A stretch of DNA of 50,171 bases from CAYRAV01 sp964422365 (lineage in GTDB: Bacteria > Bacillota > Clostridia > Lachnospirales > Lachnospiraceae), in the NCBI GenBank assembly GCA_964422365.1, contig CAYRAV010000017.1, forward strand, positions 1 to 50,171, given 5' to 3'. Below, piece by piece: positions 8,209 to 16,525 of this stretch. Each line of letters begins with the position of its first letter. Within the stretch, counting starts at the first letter, position 1. The position numbers and the translations under genes were made by a program. Below the pieces are notes generated by a model. The model was not told the DNA's origin, did no database searches, and was given only the letters and a program-made list of their open reading frames with translations.

Positions 8209-9870
8209 TTAATTTTCTAATACATACTTACCTGTAACTATGGTGTCTCCATTCTTTTGCATAACAATTGAACCATCTGCACCATTCATGGAAATTTCCT
8301 CTGAAGCATACATCGTTACATTTTTTTCTGCAGTAATGGTCACACTTTCCGCTGCATTAATACTTAGATTCTTTGTTGCATTTATGGTAATATTTCCCTG
8401 CTTATCCAGATTAATGACTGCTTTTCCATCATATGCGTCTATGGTAATCCCCTCTGGTTCCAACTTTATTTCCATTCCATCTGGTGTTCTTAGATAACGA
8501 ACATCAGGATTTGACATTTTGTCACTGCTTCCTTCTGATGGGGAATAACTGCTTATAGAACTAATGGCATAACAGTTTTTTTCCTCTACATCTGGAAAGT
8601 ATACTCTTACCTGATCTCCCTTTTGGGGCATACAATACCAGCCGCTTCCATCCGGTGATGCAGACATGGTGGAATATGGAAACCAATATATGGCACTAGA
8701 AGCTTTGGGGTCTATTGATAGATGTACTTTTATCTTATCCCGCTTTATCTCTGTCACACTGCCATTTAGCGAAATACCACTGATTTGTGTATTATGGTAT
8801 TTACGTTGTTTAAAGTGCTGTTTTCTTCCCAATTGATAAGTTCCCATCACAATTCCGTCTTCCATCTCATATACTGCTTCACGGATATAGAACTTTGTTC
8901 CTTTAAATTCCACAAAATCTCCTAATTTTAGCAAATTATAGGCTTTTACTGTATAAGTAATATAATCTTTTTCCAAAACTCCTTTTATATAATTGGCATT
9001 ATCCTTCTGATATACCTGCATATTTTTACTTGCTGAGTATTCCTTCATATGTAACTGGTGTACTTTTTCGCCAAACTGACATCCATAGTAGAACCGTGGT
9101 TTGGATGCGGTATAGGAAGGCATTAGCGGTAAATGTTTCTGTCCTGCCAGCCTTTTTATGAATTCCCAGTCAGTTTCTTTATACTGAAGTGTAAAATTGC
9201 CAATCGCACCAGATGCTGCCGGGTCATAGATTGCCTTTGCTCCTGAATTGCGTTTTAACACTTCCTCTGCCACAGACTGATAGGTACGTCCGGTATCCTG
9301 ATAAGAATAAGAATTTTTCATAGCATCCAGTTGAATTGTATTACTATGTGCTGTGACATACAGCTTACTTACTTCGCCTTCCGTTGCAACTCTCACATCT
9401 GTTACTATTCCCTGAAACATTTTTTTCTTTTGGGCAAACCCCTTTAGGGTATAATATACTTCTACCTGACATCCAACCTGTGTATAGTAAACGACGTTGT
9501 CATTCTCCGAATCATCCAGCAATGCTGAAAAAGTCATACACAGATGTTGATTTAATTTTTGCTCCAATCGGAAATTTTCAATATGAACCATGCTAAAACT
9601 TGGTATAGACAGATTTTCATATATAACAGATTTTGAATCTGATGTGTTTGCTTCTTGCTCTGCACGCAGCTGGGCTGCAACTAAATTTGTAAGCTGTTCC
9701 GCCATTGCTTCCTGTTCTGCTTCTTCTATCATCTTTTCCTGCTCTTTGACTTTCTGTTCCTCAGAAATATAAAATTCCTTTATTTCACCTGACAATTCTC
9801 TAATAAAATCCCTGCCTGCATCTGTCTTATTTTCTTCATTTAACATTACGATTTTGTCCTTCTTTTTCAT
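8209..9870 (-). CDS. VgrG/Pvc8-family spike protein
   Basis: 553 aa from the chosen ATG at 9870, which has agaggtaaaa directly before it. An in-frame ATG at 9960 would add 30 residues but has a poorly placed Shine-Dalgarno. Residues about 35-70 form a Glu/Gln/Ala-rich likely coiled coil. A gp27-like part follows with LQYKETDWEFIKRLAGQ near residue 228, the same motif as in the VgrG-RHS fusion of this cluster. A gp5-like OB part carries MPQKGDQVRVYFPD near 410. The C-terminus (about 480-545) is a repetitive beta-strand region (NITINATKNLSINAAES, SVTITAEKNVTMYASEEI) typical of a trimeric needle. VgrG trimers puncture membranes in contractile injection systems. No tube or sheath gene is in view, so the machinery it joins is unknown. 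Confidence 0.88.
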   Translation of the reverse strand: MKKKDKIVMLNEENKTDAGRDFIRELSGEIKEFYISEEQKVKEQEKMIEEAEQEAMAEQLTNLVAAQLRAEQEANTSDSKSVIYENLSIPSFSMVHIENFRLEQKLNQHLCMTFSALLDDSENDNVVYYTQVGCQVEVYYTLKGFAQKKKMFQGIVTDVRVATEGEVSKLYVTAHSNTIQLDAMKNSYSYQDTGRTYQSVAEEVLKRNSGAKAIYDPAASGAIGNFTLQYKETDWEFIKRLAGQKHLPLMPSYTASKPRFYYGCQFGEKVHQLHMKEYSASKNMQVYQKDNANYIKGVLEKDYITYTVKAYNLLKLGDFVEFKGTKFYIREAVYEMEDGIVMGTYQLGRKQHFKQRKYHNTQISGISLNGSVTEIKRDKIKVHLSIDPKASSAIYWFPYSTMSASPDGSGWYCMPQKGDQVRVYFPDVEEKNCYAISSISSYSPSEGSSDKMSNPDVRYLRTPDGMEIKLEPEGITIDAYDGKAVINLDKQGNITINATKNLSINAAESVTITAEKNVTMYASEEISMNGADGSIVMQKNGDTIVTGKYVLEN

Positions 9871-10037
9871 TTTTACCTCTTTTCCTCTGTTCTCTCTACT
9901 ATCTGCTGCTTCTTTATTGTATTGATATGTAATTGCGGCTGTTACTGTACTGCTTGCCATTCCTGCCTTATTTACCAGTGCAAATCACATCCATTGCATT
10001 ACATCCGAATGGATATATTTTTTCCAAAAATCAGTTT

Positions 10038-10646
10038 TTAGCGGCAAATCTCAATTTTTCTGATCATGGCTTTTATCATTGGTTTCCAATATTTCTCCTC
10101 CTGATGTTCATAATTTAAATTTATGATCATTCTTCCATACCTGGTATCTGCCATCCACATATGGTTATGCAGTGTCCCAAGTCCGTTGATGCTTAGAAAT
10201 TCTAAATATTGAAATTTCAGTTCACCGTTTATCAAACAGCCTTCTTCCATCCATTTAAAATGCATTTTTGATTGTTCCATATTCTCCTGTATGTTTTTCT
10301 TATACACATCCCAGGATTTTATCTGTTCTTTCTCTTTTGAAATCACATAATTGATACCAACACCATATTCATTTTCACCAGCAATAAACACCTCCTGAAA
10401 ATTCTTCTGCACCTGCAGCTCCTTACATGGCACATATACTTTCACTCTGTTTCCCAAAATAGTTTTTTCTTCAAATACAAACTGTCTGTCTATGACCGTA
10501 CACTCCCCCTGCTCTATTCCTTTTAAAATTTCTTCTTCATCTATCAATAATTCTTCCTGCTTTCTCTGTTCTTCTTCCTGTGCTTTCTTTTCTCTCATTC
10601 GCTCTTTTCGCAGTATTTTTGCAATCTGTTCATCTACATATGGCAT
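10038..10646 (-). CDS. Unknown cluster protein, possibly DcrB/Eag-like chaperone
   Basis: About 202 aa from ATG at 10646 (a TTG 12 bp upstream abuts the aaggag site). Residues 1-45 are strongly charged (KERMREKKAQEEEQRKQEE, likely helical). The rest (about 60-200) alternates strands and helices: FVFEEKTILGNRVKVYVP, later INGELKFQYLEFLSING, ending MIINLNYEHQEEKYWKPMI. That layout and the size suggest the DcrB/DUF1795 fold. Eag chaperones of that fold bind the transmembrane segments of type VI effectors, and the VgrG-RHS protein downstream has two such hydrophobic segments. The fold assignment is a guess from pattern and context. The gene lies just upstream of the stand-alone VgrG. Confidence 0.55.
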   Translation of the reverse strand: MPYVDEQIAKILRKERMREKKAQEEEQRKQEELLIDEEEILKGIEQGECTVIDRQFVFEEKTILGNRVKVYVPCKELQVQKNFQEVFIAGENEYGVGINYVISKEKEQIKSWDVYKKNIQENMEQSKMHFKWMEEGCLINGELKFQYLEFLSINGLGTLHNHMWMADTRYGRMIINLNYEHQEEKYWKPMIKAMIRKIEICR

Positions 10647-10694
10647 AATTTTGTTCAACTCCTTTTGTAATATTATTTTCCTATATTTTCTATG

Positions 10695-10882
10695 AAAGTA
10701 CTCCCTTTTGCTTTATCCAAAAACTGAATTCAGGTATACCCTAATGGGCATACCGCAATTCATGCCCATTGAGGCTGCGGACTTCGTCCGATAAGGTATT
10801 CCGACATGCATCTCATAACTTTTATTTATAGTGGTGCACTAGAGTGTATTTGAAACAAGAATAAAACTTATAAAGTACACTA
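10695..10882. repeat. Mosaic copy of the dispersed inverted-repeat family
   Basis: The stretch 10695-10750 (gaaagtactcccttttgctt onward, through caggtataccctaatggg) also occurs at 36999-37055. The part 10741-10793 is the diverged reverse complement of the middle of the element at 45342-45568 (shared cggac-gaagtccg and gggcatga-ttgcgg). The right end carries ctagagtgtatttgaaacaag and, after about 15 bp, its inverted partner acactata. The stop codon of the 398-aa gene (TAG at 10882-10880) falls within this terminal repeat. The element separates the three upstream cluster genes from the spike genes and may affect expression across the gap. Confidence 0.65.
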
Positions 10883-12076
10883 TACTAACTCCCCAACAAT
10901 TTTATAGTCATTAAATTGTTCTGAAAGCACCTCTATCACATAATCCAAAATATCCCTGTGCAGCCATTTCTCCTTCTCCGTTCCACAGAAGGTAAGCTGT
11001 ATCACTTTTTGTTCTGATATCCCGGCATCCTCAAAATAAATATACTCATCCACTCCCAAAGATTGTATTTTTCTCTCTAATTCCCCTCTTGTACAGACAA
11101 CTGTTCCAAAATGCTCTGCATACCGGTTGACAAATTCTTCTCCTATTTGATTGCCCAATATTGGAAATGAGTTTTTTAGAATATCAATCTCCGGCTTTTT
11201 GATATGAAAAATCTTCCTGTTATGGATTCCGCTTTCTTTGCTGATGATTTCAACTTTATCTTTTTTCCTTACGAGATACTCATCTTCCTCCCTTAACAGG
11301 ATTAAAATACCTTCTCTTTCTGAATTCATCTGCAATGTATATTTATATGATTTATGATCCATCTGAGGAATGGGAAAACCAGTGCTTTTTCTTGTGTCAA
11401 GCGTTAGATTCCATGCCAGAATTTGATTGTTTATAATGTCACCTTGCATGTCTCCATAATCAATTTCAATTCCTTGCACTTTCTCCTCCTCTAATAACAT
11501 CCCTTTCACTTTTGTAATGACAACTTCCGCAAAGCGTTGGAAATAACTTTCTATTACGGGCATCCATTTTATCATGTTTTTTCTGAAAACCTGTTTTATT
11601 TCTTCTAATTTTTCTTCATATCCCTGAAACTTCCGCAAACTAACTTCTACCGCAACATTTCTTTTATCCGTTTTTAAAAGAGCCTGATAAACGGTGTCTT
11701 CCCTAAATACTTTCTCTAATTTTTCTTTCCCCACTCTTAAAAAGACCTTGTCCACAATTACCTTTTGATGTGCCATCACACAGGTTTTTACAAAAGCCCA
11801 GTCTGTTTTTGTCAATTCCTTCTCTTCCTCTAATACAGGCTGCATCCAGTTTCCCTTCCATCCCTGTTCTGGTTTGTCCATAACTTTGGTCCATATTGCA
11901 CATTTGTTTTGCACTATTGGTAATTCCTCTTCCAGATTTTTTCTTAATGTATCCATTTCCTTTTGCTGATAATTTAGAAATTCTTCTAAAACTCCCCAAA
12001 ACAGCTTTTTTAACTCTTTTCGGTCCTCGAAACTGTCTAATTCTTCTATTTTTTTTAATAGCTCCTGCTTTTCCAT
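10880..12076 (-). CDS. Unknown 398-aa cluster protein
   Basis: I do not recognise this protein. It is 398 aa, soluble, without signal peptide or membrane segment. The first 60 residues are Lys/Glu/Leu-rich and probably helical (LLKKIEELDSFEDRKELKK). Residues about 150-220 look helical again (YEEKLEEIKQVFRKNMIK), and the C-terminal half is mixed strand/helix, ending in a Val/Leu-rich helix and EQFNDYKIVGELV. The start has gcaaggaaaaATG. It is third in a tight minus-strand run: 20 bp after the 229-aa gene and upstream of the spike genes. Its constant-looking association with spike genes suggests a structural, loading or regulatory role in the injection cluster, but no function is assigned. Confidence 0.8.
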   Translation of the reverse strand: MEKQELLKKIEELDSFEDRKELKKLFWGVLEEFLNYQQKEMDTLRKNLEEELPIVQNKCAIWTKVMDKPEQGWKGNWMQPVLEEEKELTKTDWAFVKTCVMAHQKVIVDKVFLRVGKEKLEKVFREDTVYQALLKTDKRNVAVEVSLRKFQGYEEKLEEIKQVFRKNMIKWMPVIESYFQRFAEVVITKVKGMLLEEEKVQGIEIDYGDMQGDIINNQILAWNLTLDTRKSTGFPIPQMDHKSYKYTLQMNSEREGILILLREEDEYLVRKKDKVEIISKESGIHNRKIFHIKKPEIDILKNSFPILGNQIGEEFVNRYAEHFGTVVCTRGELERKIQSLGVDEYIYFEDAGISEQKVIQLTFCGTEKEKWLHRDILDYVIEVLSEQFNDYKIVGELV

Positions 12077-12096
12077 TTTTCCTTGCTCCCATGCAA

Positions 12097-12786
12097 TTAA
12101 TAAAGTTCTAACTGATTTAGCACCATAGTTTCATCGATATCTATAATTCCAAAATGATTCTTCCAGTAAATCTGTATCCCAAAATCCATTGGCAGAAAAA
12201 GGTCCTTTAATATCTCTACTTTTTTTATGTGTTCCATACTTTTTTCTACTGCTGTATATACCAGCAGTTCTTTTCCCTGGCTTTTATGCAGATAAACATG
12301 AGATTTTGGAAAGAACTCTTTTACTTTCTCTTTTATGATATTCAACATATCACCAGAAAAATATAGTTCCACCAAACCTCTTGCAATGCTTCTTTTTTCT
12401 TCCGCATGAAGTTCCCGCCAGACTTCCTCTGCTTTTTTTCCAAACCTTCCTCTTCTACATGCTTCCTCCATATATACAGCATAAAAGGCACTGTGATCCA
12501 TCCCGCCATAACGCTCTATTTGAAAACTAATGTGCAGAAGAATATCCATAAAAACCTGTTTTAATTCTATATTTTCATTCTTTACAAACAGATTTTTAAA
12601 GATTTCATGATATCGAAAATACGGATTGATTTCAATTGTGTCTCCTTCTTCTGTTCTGTCATCATTTAGATATGTTTTTGCCAGTTCCAGATACGCAGAA
12701 TAATTTTGGGCACAAGTAAAATGAATCGTATTCGGATTTTTTCCCTCTTCTATCATTTTTAAAAATACCTCAAAAATATAATTCAC
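12097..12786 (-). CDS. Unknown 229-aa cluster protein
   Basis: Unrecognised soluble protein of 229 aa. It starts with GTG at 12786, preceded by taggaggaatagcag, which gives a good Shine-Dalgarno at 8 bp spacing. It looks largely helical in the first two thirds (EVFLKMIEEGKNPNTIHFTC, YSAYLELAKTYLND) and beta-rich at the C-terminus (FGIQIYWKNHFGIIDIDE). No metal-binding cluster or signal peptide is apparent. It follows the 259-aa gene by 12 bp and precedes the 398-aa gene by 20 bp, so the three form one operon. Position and size would suit a baseplate or adaptor part, which is inference from context only. Confidence 0.8.
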   Translation of the reverse strand: MNYIFEVFLKMIEEGKNPNTIHFTCAQNYSAYLELAKTYLNDDRTEEGDTIEINPYFRYHEIFKNLFVKNENIELKQVFMDILLHISFQIERYGGMDHSAFYAVYMEEACRRGRFGKKAEEVWRELHAEEKRSIARGLVELYFSGDMLNIIKEKVKEFFPKSHVYLHKSQGKELLVYTAVEKSMEHIKKVEILKDLFLPMDFGIQIYWKNHFGIIDIDETMVLNQLELY

Positions 12787-12798
12787 CTGCTATTCCTC

Positions 12799-13578
12799 CT
12801 AATCTATAAATATCCTTCTTGCTGGATTTGATGTTTTTACGTTTCTTGTTGTCCTTATTTTTTCTGTAATTTTTTTTAAATACTCAAACATCTGCATATT
12901 ATCGATATGATCAATCTGCTCTAATTCCAGTTTTCTTTGAATATATGCCAGTATAACAGGACGGCTCACCGCCTTTCCTCTCATACATTCCAGTACAAAG
13001 GCAAAATCATCCTCTCCAAGCCCGGAGTAATGTTTCACTTCCTCTGCAAACTGCATCGTAATGACTGGTGATAAAGTTGCCACTCCTATTGCAGAATAAG
13101 GGGCATAAATCAGATTTAATGTATTATAATACGTTCCCATATCTGCAAAACTTTGATAGTGATTTCTCAATTCGGCACCTGCTTTCAGACAAAATCTCGC
13201 CAGTTCCATATCTGTTGCACGTTCCTCCTTTTCTTCTGTTAATAAAAAATCAGATTCATAACAAATTTCGCTCTCATTTTCTTTTCTTTCTGCAAAACGG
13301 ATTTTTAATATCATATCTTTTCCATTTGCTTCATAAGGTATATATTCTGCCTGTGTCATCTGGTACAGACGTCCCGCATACCGCAATATTCCAGGCATAA
13401 TGCACAATCCACCTGAATCAATTACTATGTTTCCTCCAGCTACTATACCATCTGACCAGTCTCCATATAATAATTCCATCATTTCTACCGGAATACTGCA
13501 GCACTGTGACAGCATATCTGCCTTTAATATTGTATGTCTTCTAAAGACAATTTCTTTTCTACTAAACATTTCTTCCAT
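12799..13578 (-). CDS. Unknown 259-aa cluster protein, possible baseplate/TssK-like
   Basis: First gene of the spike cluster. ATG at 13578 or the in-frame ATG at 13569 (with ggaagaa before it) could start it. Residues 40-75 read GDWSDGIVAGGNIVIDSGGL then MPGILRYAGRLYQM, a short beta-rich block resembling N-terminal modules of phage baseplate/fibre or TssK-type proteins. A helical C-terminal half follows (LARFCLKAGAELRNHYQSF, GEDDFAFVLECMRGKAVS). No signal peptide. A 131-bp piece of this gene (13138-13268) recurs almost unchanged at 23066-23196, evidence that a second copy once existed. The upstream 220 bp are AT-rich and presumably contain the operon promoter. Function is not established. Confidence 0.75.
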   Translation of the reverse strand: MEEMFSRKEIVFRRHTILKADMLSQCCSIPVEMMELLYGDWSDGIVAGGNIVIDSGGLCIMPGILRYAGRLYQMTQAEYIPYEANGKDMILKIRFAERKENESEICYESDFLLTEEKEERATDMELARFCLKAGAELRNHYQSFADMGTYYNTLNLIYAPYSAIGVATLSPVITMQFAEEVKHYSGLGEDDFAFVLECMRGKAVSRPVILAYIQRKLELEQIDHIDNMQMFEYLKKITEKIRTTRNVKTSNPARRIFID

Positions 13579-13804
13579 TCCCAGCTTTCCGCAATACCTT
13601 GCTATTATTTATAATACTTTTTTATTTTTTAGTATCGTTGATTTTCTTATTAATTTAAACTTCATTTGCACGAGGTACAGATTTTCTGCACGAAGTACAA
13701 TTTTATCTTTTTTAGTAACAATAAATCAACAATGTAACATCTCGTCCAAATGACAATTCGTATTGTTATTGTGAAGAATATCACGCTTTGTGTGTAAAAC
13801 AACA

Positions 13805-14125
13805 AACCTAAATTTGTAGAAAAGCCCGAAACTGTAGTAAAAGAAAACCATGAATATATTTTAATATGAATATACAAAGGGGATAAAAGGAAAAGAGAAA
13901 AATACCACCTGCAGTGGGTAAGTGATATAGAACTGGCAGATGGAAAATAGAAAATGAAGGATTCAATAACCAGAAAAACGGATCGTACCGGATTGAACAT
14001 CTCAACAGACAGAACAGTAATGCAATGAATAACCATTATTTACTGACACAGATCACAGATATCTTAATACATCTGTATCCGGACATAGCACTCATTCATA
14101 AAATAGATAAAACAAAGCATAAAAA
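13805..14125 (+). pseudogene. Transposase C-terminal remnant
   Basis: In the gap between the cluster and the next gene, the plus strand has a decayed transposase tail. One frame reads VSDIELA and then, after a frameshift, WKIENEGFNNQKNGSYRIEH followed by NSNAMNNHYLLTQITDILI. This is the conserved C-terminal block (RWKIENEGFN...NHYLLTQI) of a common clostridial DDE transposase family. No N-terminal part or inverted ends are visible. The rest of 13579-14245 is AT-rich non-coding DNA. Confidence 0.6.
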
Positions 14126-14245
14126 ATACATCCTCAATGCTGCTATCAAAAAATGTAACTTGACACTATCCAAATCTTTATCCTTTACATTATGTTTTTT
14201 AATATTTAATAATAGTTTCCACCCCTCTTTTTTGCTACAACATTA

Positions 14246-15283
14246 TCAATTTCTCTTAATAAGATAATTCCACACCTTTTCTTCTAATACTTCATATTTA
14301 TATGATATAATATTCTTATCATCTAAATCATCAATTTTCAAATTCCCATATTCCTCTATATCTTTGTCAGATATAACAACATTTATTTTATCTGCAACTG
14401 CACCTATAACAAGAAATCTTTTTATTTCATTTTCTGCCTCATTACAACATCTTTCATAAAATTCATCTAGATTCTCATTAAAAAAGTCCTTGATAAATTC
14501 CTCTATACTATTTCCGTATCCTGTAGCCATATTTTCATATTCATGATATACAACCTCTGCATAATCCAGTACAAAATTATTATCTGTATCAAAAGAACTT
14601 TTTTCTATCAATTCTTCGATAATGGCTGCTTTTTTTTGGTTTAAAAGTTCTGTTTCTTTTTCCTTCGCTATACACTCCTTTTCATATTCATAAAATTCTT
14701 CTACAGTTTTTAACCCATAATTTTTTTGCACAAATTTATCTGTTAATTTTGGTTGTAACATATATTGAATCTTATTAACCCGATATTCTATTTTTTCTTC
14801 CTTACCAGCATATTCTTTATTTTCATCATCTTTAGGAACTTGAATATTCATTGTATATGTTTTGTTCGTTTTTGCACCTATTAGATTTTCTTCTATTTCT
14901 TCATTGAAAAAACCCGCACCTACCTTAACCTCCTCGTCTTTGACTTCATTAACAATCTTGCCCTCGCAATAAACAATATATGCTAAATTTACAAAATCTC
15001 CTTTTTGAACAACATTACGATCAACTGGTTTCAACTTTTCATAAGACTCTAATATCAGTTGTATATTTTCTTCTATTTCGGATGCACTGACTTCAATTTC
15101 TTCATCAGTATATTCATATTTTGGAATCTCCCCTAATTCTGTAATTACACAATTTTTTATTCCTAATAAATTCATTTTCTCTTCCACTATAGGATTTGTT
15201 ATTTGATGTTTTGTGTTACAACCGCATGTTACTAAAACCATCACCATAAATATTACATAACCAATATATCTCTTTACTGTCAC
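14246..15283 (-). CDS. Trigger-factor-like lipoprotein (FKBP-type PPIase domain)
   Basis: 345 aa, starting with GTG at 15283 behind aaaggag. An N-terminal signal with lipobox (MVMVLVTCGCN, Cys at about 22) predicts a surface lipoprotein. Residues about 85-160 form a FKBP/trigger-factor-like PPIase core (VQKGDFVNLAYIVYCEGK, EEIEENLIGAKTNKTYTM). A helical trigger-factor C-terminal-like part follows (LTDKFVQKNYGLKTVEEFYE). It is paralogous in layout to the lipoprotein at 44070-45167. Exported folding factors of this sort replace or assist PrsA. The core lacks several aromatic residues of active FKBPs, so it may act as a chaperone without isomerase activity. It sits in a run of exported proteins next to the amidase pseudogene. 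Confidence 0.8.
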   Translation of the reverse strand: MTVKRYIGYVIFMVMVLVTCGCNTKHQITNPIVEEKMNLLGIKNCVITELGEIPKYEYTDEEIEVSASEIEENIQLILESYEKLKPVDRNVVQKGDFVNLAYIVYCEGKIVNEVKDEEVKVGAGFFNEEIEENLIGAKTNKTYTMNIQVPKDDENKEYAGKEEKIEYRVNKIQYMLQPKLTDKFVQKNYGLKTVEEFYEYEKECIAKEKETELLNQKKAAIIEELIEKSSFDTDNNFVLDYAEVVYHEYENMATGYGNSIEEFIKDFFNENLDEFYERCCNEAENEIKRFLVIGAVADKINVVISDKDIEEYGNLKIDDLDDKNIISYKYEVLEEKVWNYLIKRN

Positions 15284-15325
15284 ATACTTCTATACTCCTT
15301 TTTGCTATTCATCTTATGAACGAAA

Positions 15326-15364
15326 ATACAACCAAAAGACTAAATTTATATCCTTTGGTTGTAT
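15326..15364 (-). terminator. Hairpin between two lipoprotein/secreted genes
   Basis: An 11-bp perfect stem (ATACAACCAAA / TTTGGTTGTAT) with a 17-nt loop lies just after the stop of the Ig-like gene on the minus strand. Sequence after the stem on that strand is TTTTCG, a weak T tract, so the terminator call is moderate. Confidence 0.55.
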
Positions 15365-15383
15365 ACACCATCTAAACCCTATT

Positions 15384-16061
15384 TTATTTAACCGAAAAAA
15401 GAACCTTACTATAACTTTTTTTGTCAAAGTCTACATCTACTGAAATTCGATATATTCCTTCTTTTAAATCCTCAAAATTATATCCCTTAGCTAATTTATA
15501 TATCTCTTTCGCACTACCTTGAGGCGGAATATTTTTTGCTATTAATTCTATATCATAATCCTCTTTCATTTTTAATTTTTTCCAGCATCCATTCTCTAAT
15601 CTTTCAACTGAAAAAGTAAGTCCATACTCTTTTCCTTCCTTCGTTCTATTACTAAGTTTTATTGTTACATTTAATCCTGTATCTGTTTTTTGTACCTTTT
15701 CTAATGTTGCTTTTGAATTCTTTTTATCTTTTTTCACTTTAATCTTCCATGAATATATTTTCTTTTCCACTTTTGCTTTCAAAACACAAGTTCCTGACTT
15801 ACTTCCTGTCTTTACAACAATACAATTATTTTTTTCTCCCTGCACTTCTATAATATTTATATATCCTTTTTGGGAAACATTCCATTCTACTTTATTACTT
15901 GGATTATTGACCTTAAATACCTTATAAGCATTTGTATCCAAGGTAACATTTTTAATAGTATTATCCTCTGCATGTACTATGGGTGACTGAAAAAAACATG
16001 CAACAACAACTAATACAATAACACACCACATAGAAATTACACTCTTTTCTTTTATTTTCAT
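15384..16061 (-). CDS. Secreted Ig-like domain protein
   Basis: About 225 aa from the ATG at 16061, which has aaggga at good spacing (another ATG lies 9 bp upstream). An N-terminal signal peptide (WCVIVLVVVACFFQSPIVHA, cleavage after VHA) predicts export. Residues 35-110 are a beta-rich repeat-like part (NNPSNKVEWNVSQKGYINI). The C-terminal part (about 120-225) resembles the bacterial Ig-like fold found in clostridial secreted proteins: YGLTFSVERLENGCWKKLK, then YKLAKGYNFEDLKEGIYRIS. It may display or bind at the cell wall. It is separated from the lipoprotein downstream by a hairpin. Function unknown. Confidence 0.7.
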   Translation of the reverse strand: MKIKEKSVISMWCVIVLVVVACFFQSPIVHAEDNTIKNVTLDTNAYKVFKVNNPSNKVEWNVSQKGYINIIEVQGEKNNCIVVKTGSKSGTCVLKAKVEKKIYSWKIKVKKDKKNSKATLEKVQKTDTGLNVTIKLSNRTKEGKEYGLTFSVERLENGCWKKLKMKEDYDIELIAKNIPPQGSAKEIYKLAKGYNFEDLKEGIYRISVDVDFDKKSYSKVLFSVK

Positions 16062-16525
16062 ATTTATCATTCCCTTCTAAATTAATGTCTGCTGAATAAG
16101 TCTCAGATTATGGATTTACAGGCTTTTCAGCTATTTTCTGATAGATAAGGTGCAAGGTTTTTTACCATATTTGCTCATTTTCTTTGCAGTTTCCAATAAT
16201 GCATCTGAACAGGAAAATCAAAAATTGCTATAAAAACATTAAATTTCCAGACTAATATTAAAGACAATTGTCACTTTGTGCTATAGAAATATGGAGAATT
16301 CATGCACAGTGGACTTAATCAGCAGACACTATTTAATATTCGTTGTAATAGTTACTATACCCGCTTTCAATCAAATAGTCTTAATCTTATATCCACTATT
16401 TTTGACAAAATTCGTGACAGGTTTCAAGTTTCTTTGTTTCTTCCAGACATCATCTTTCCGATTATGGCAATGCCTGCGAAAAATCAAGCATAAGCATTGA
16501 AAAGTTTTTCTCAAATTATAACCCC
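16062..16525. other. Gene-free gap, possible IS debris
   Basis: This 460-bp stretch has short plus-strand open frames (for example 16302-16493) that do not resemble any protein I recognise. Slightly higher complexity around 16290-16490 suggests decayed insertion-sequence DNA, but no end repeats are visible. Confidence 0.3.

Noticed and set aside
13662..14036. 124-aa hydrophobic minus-strand frame
   Set aside because: It is antisense to the transposase remnant and has no ribosome binding site or family pattern.
16276..16500. Plus-strand frames of 63-74 aa
   Set aside because: No recognisable motif and two overlapping frames of equal quality; reported only as possible debris.
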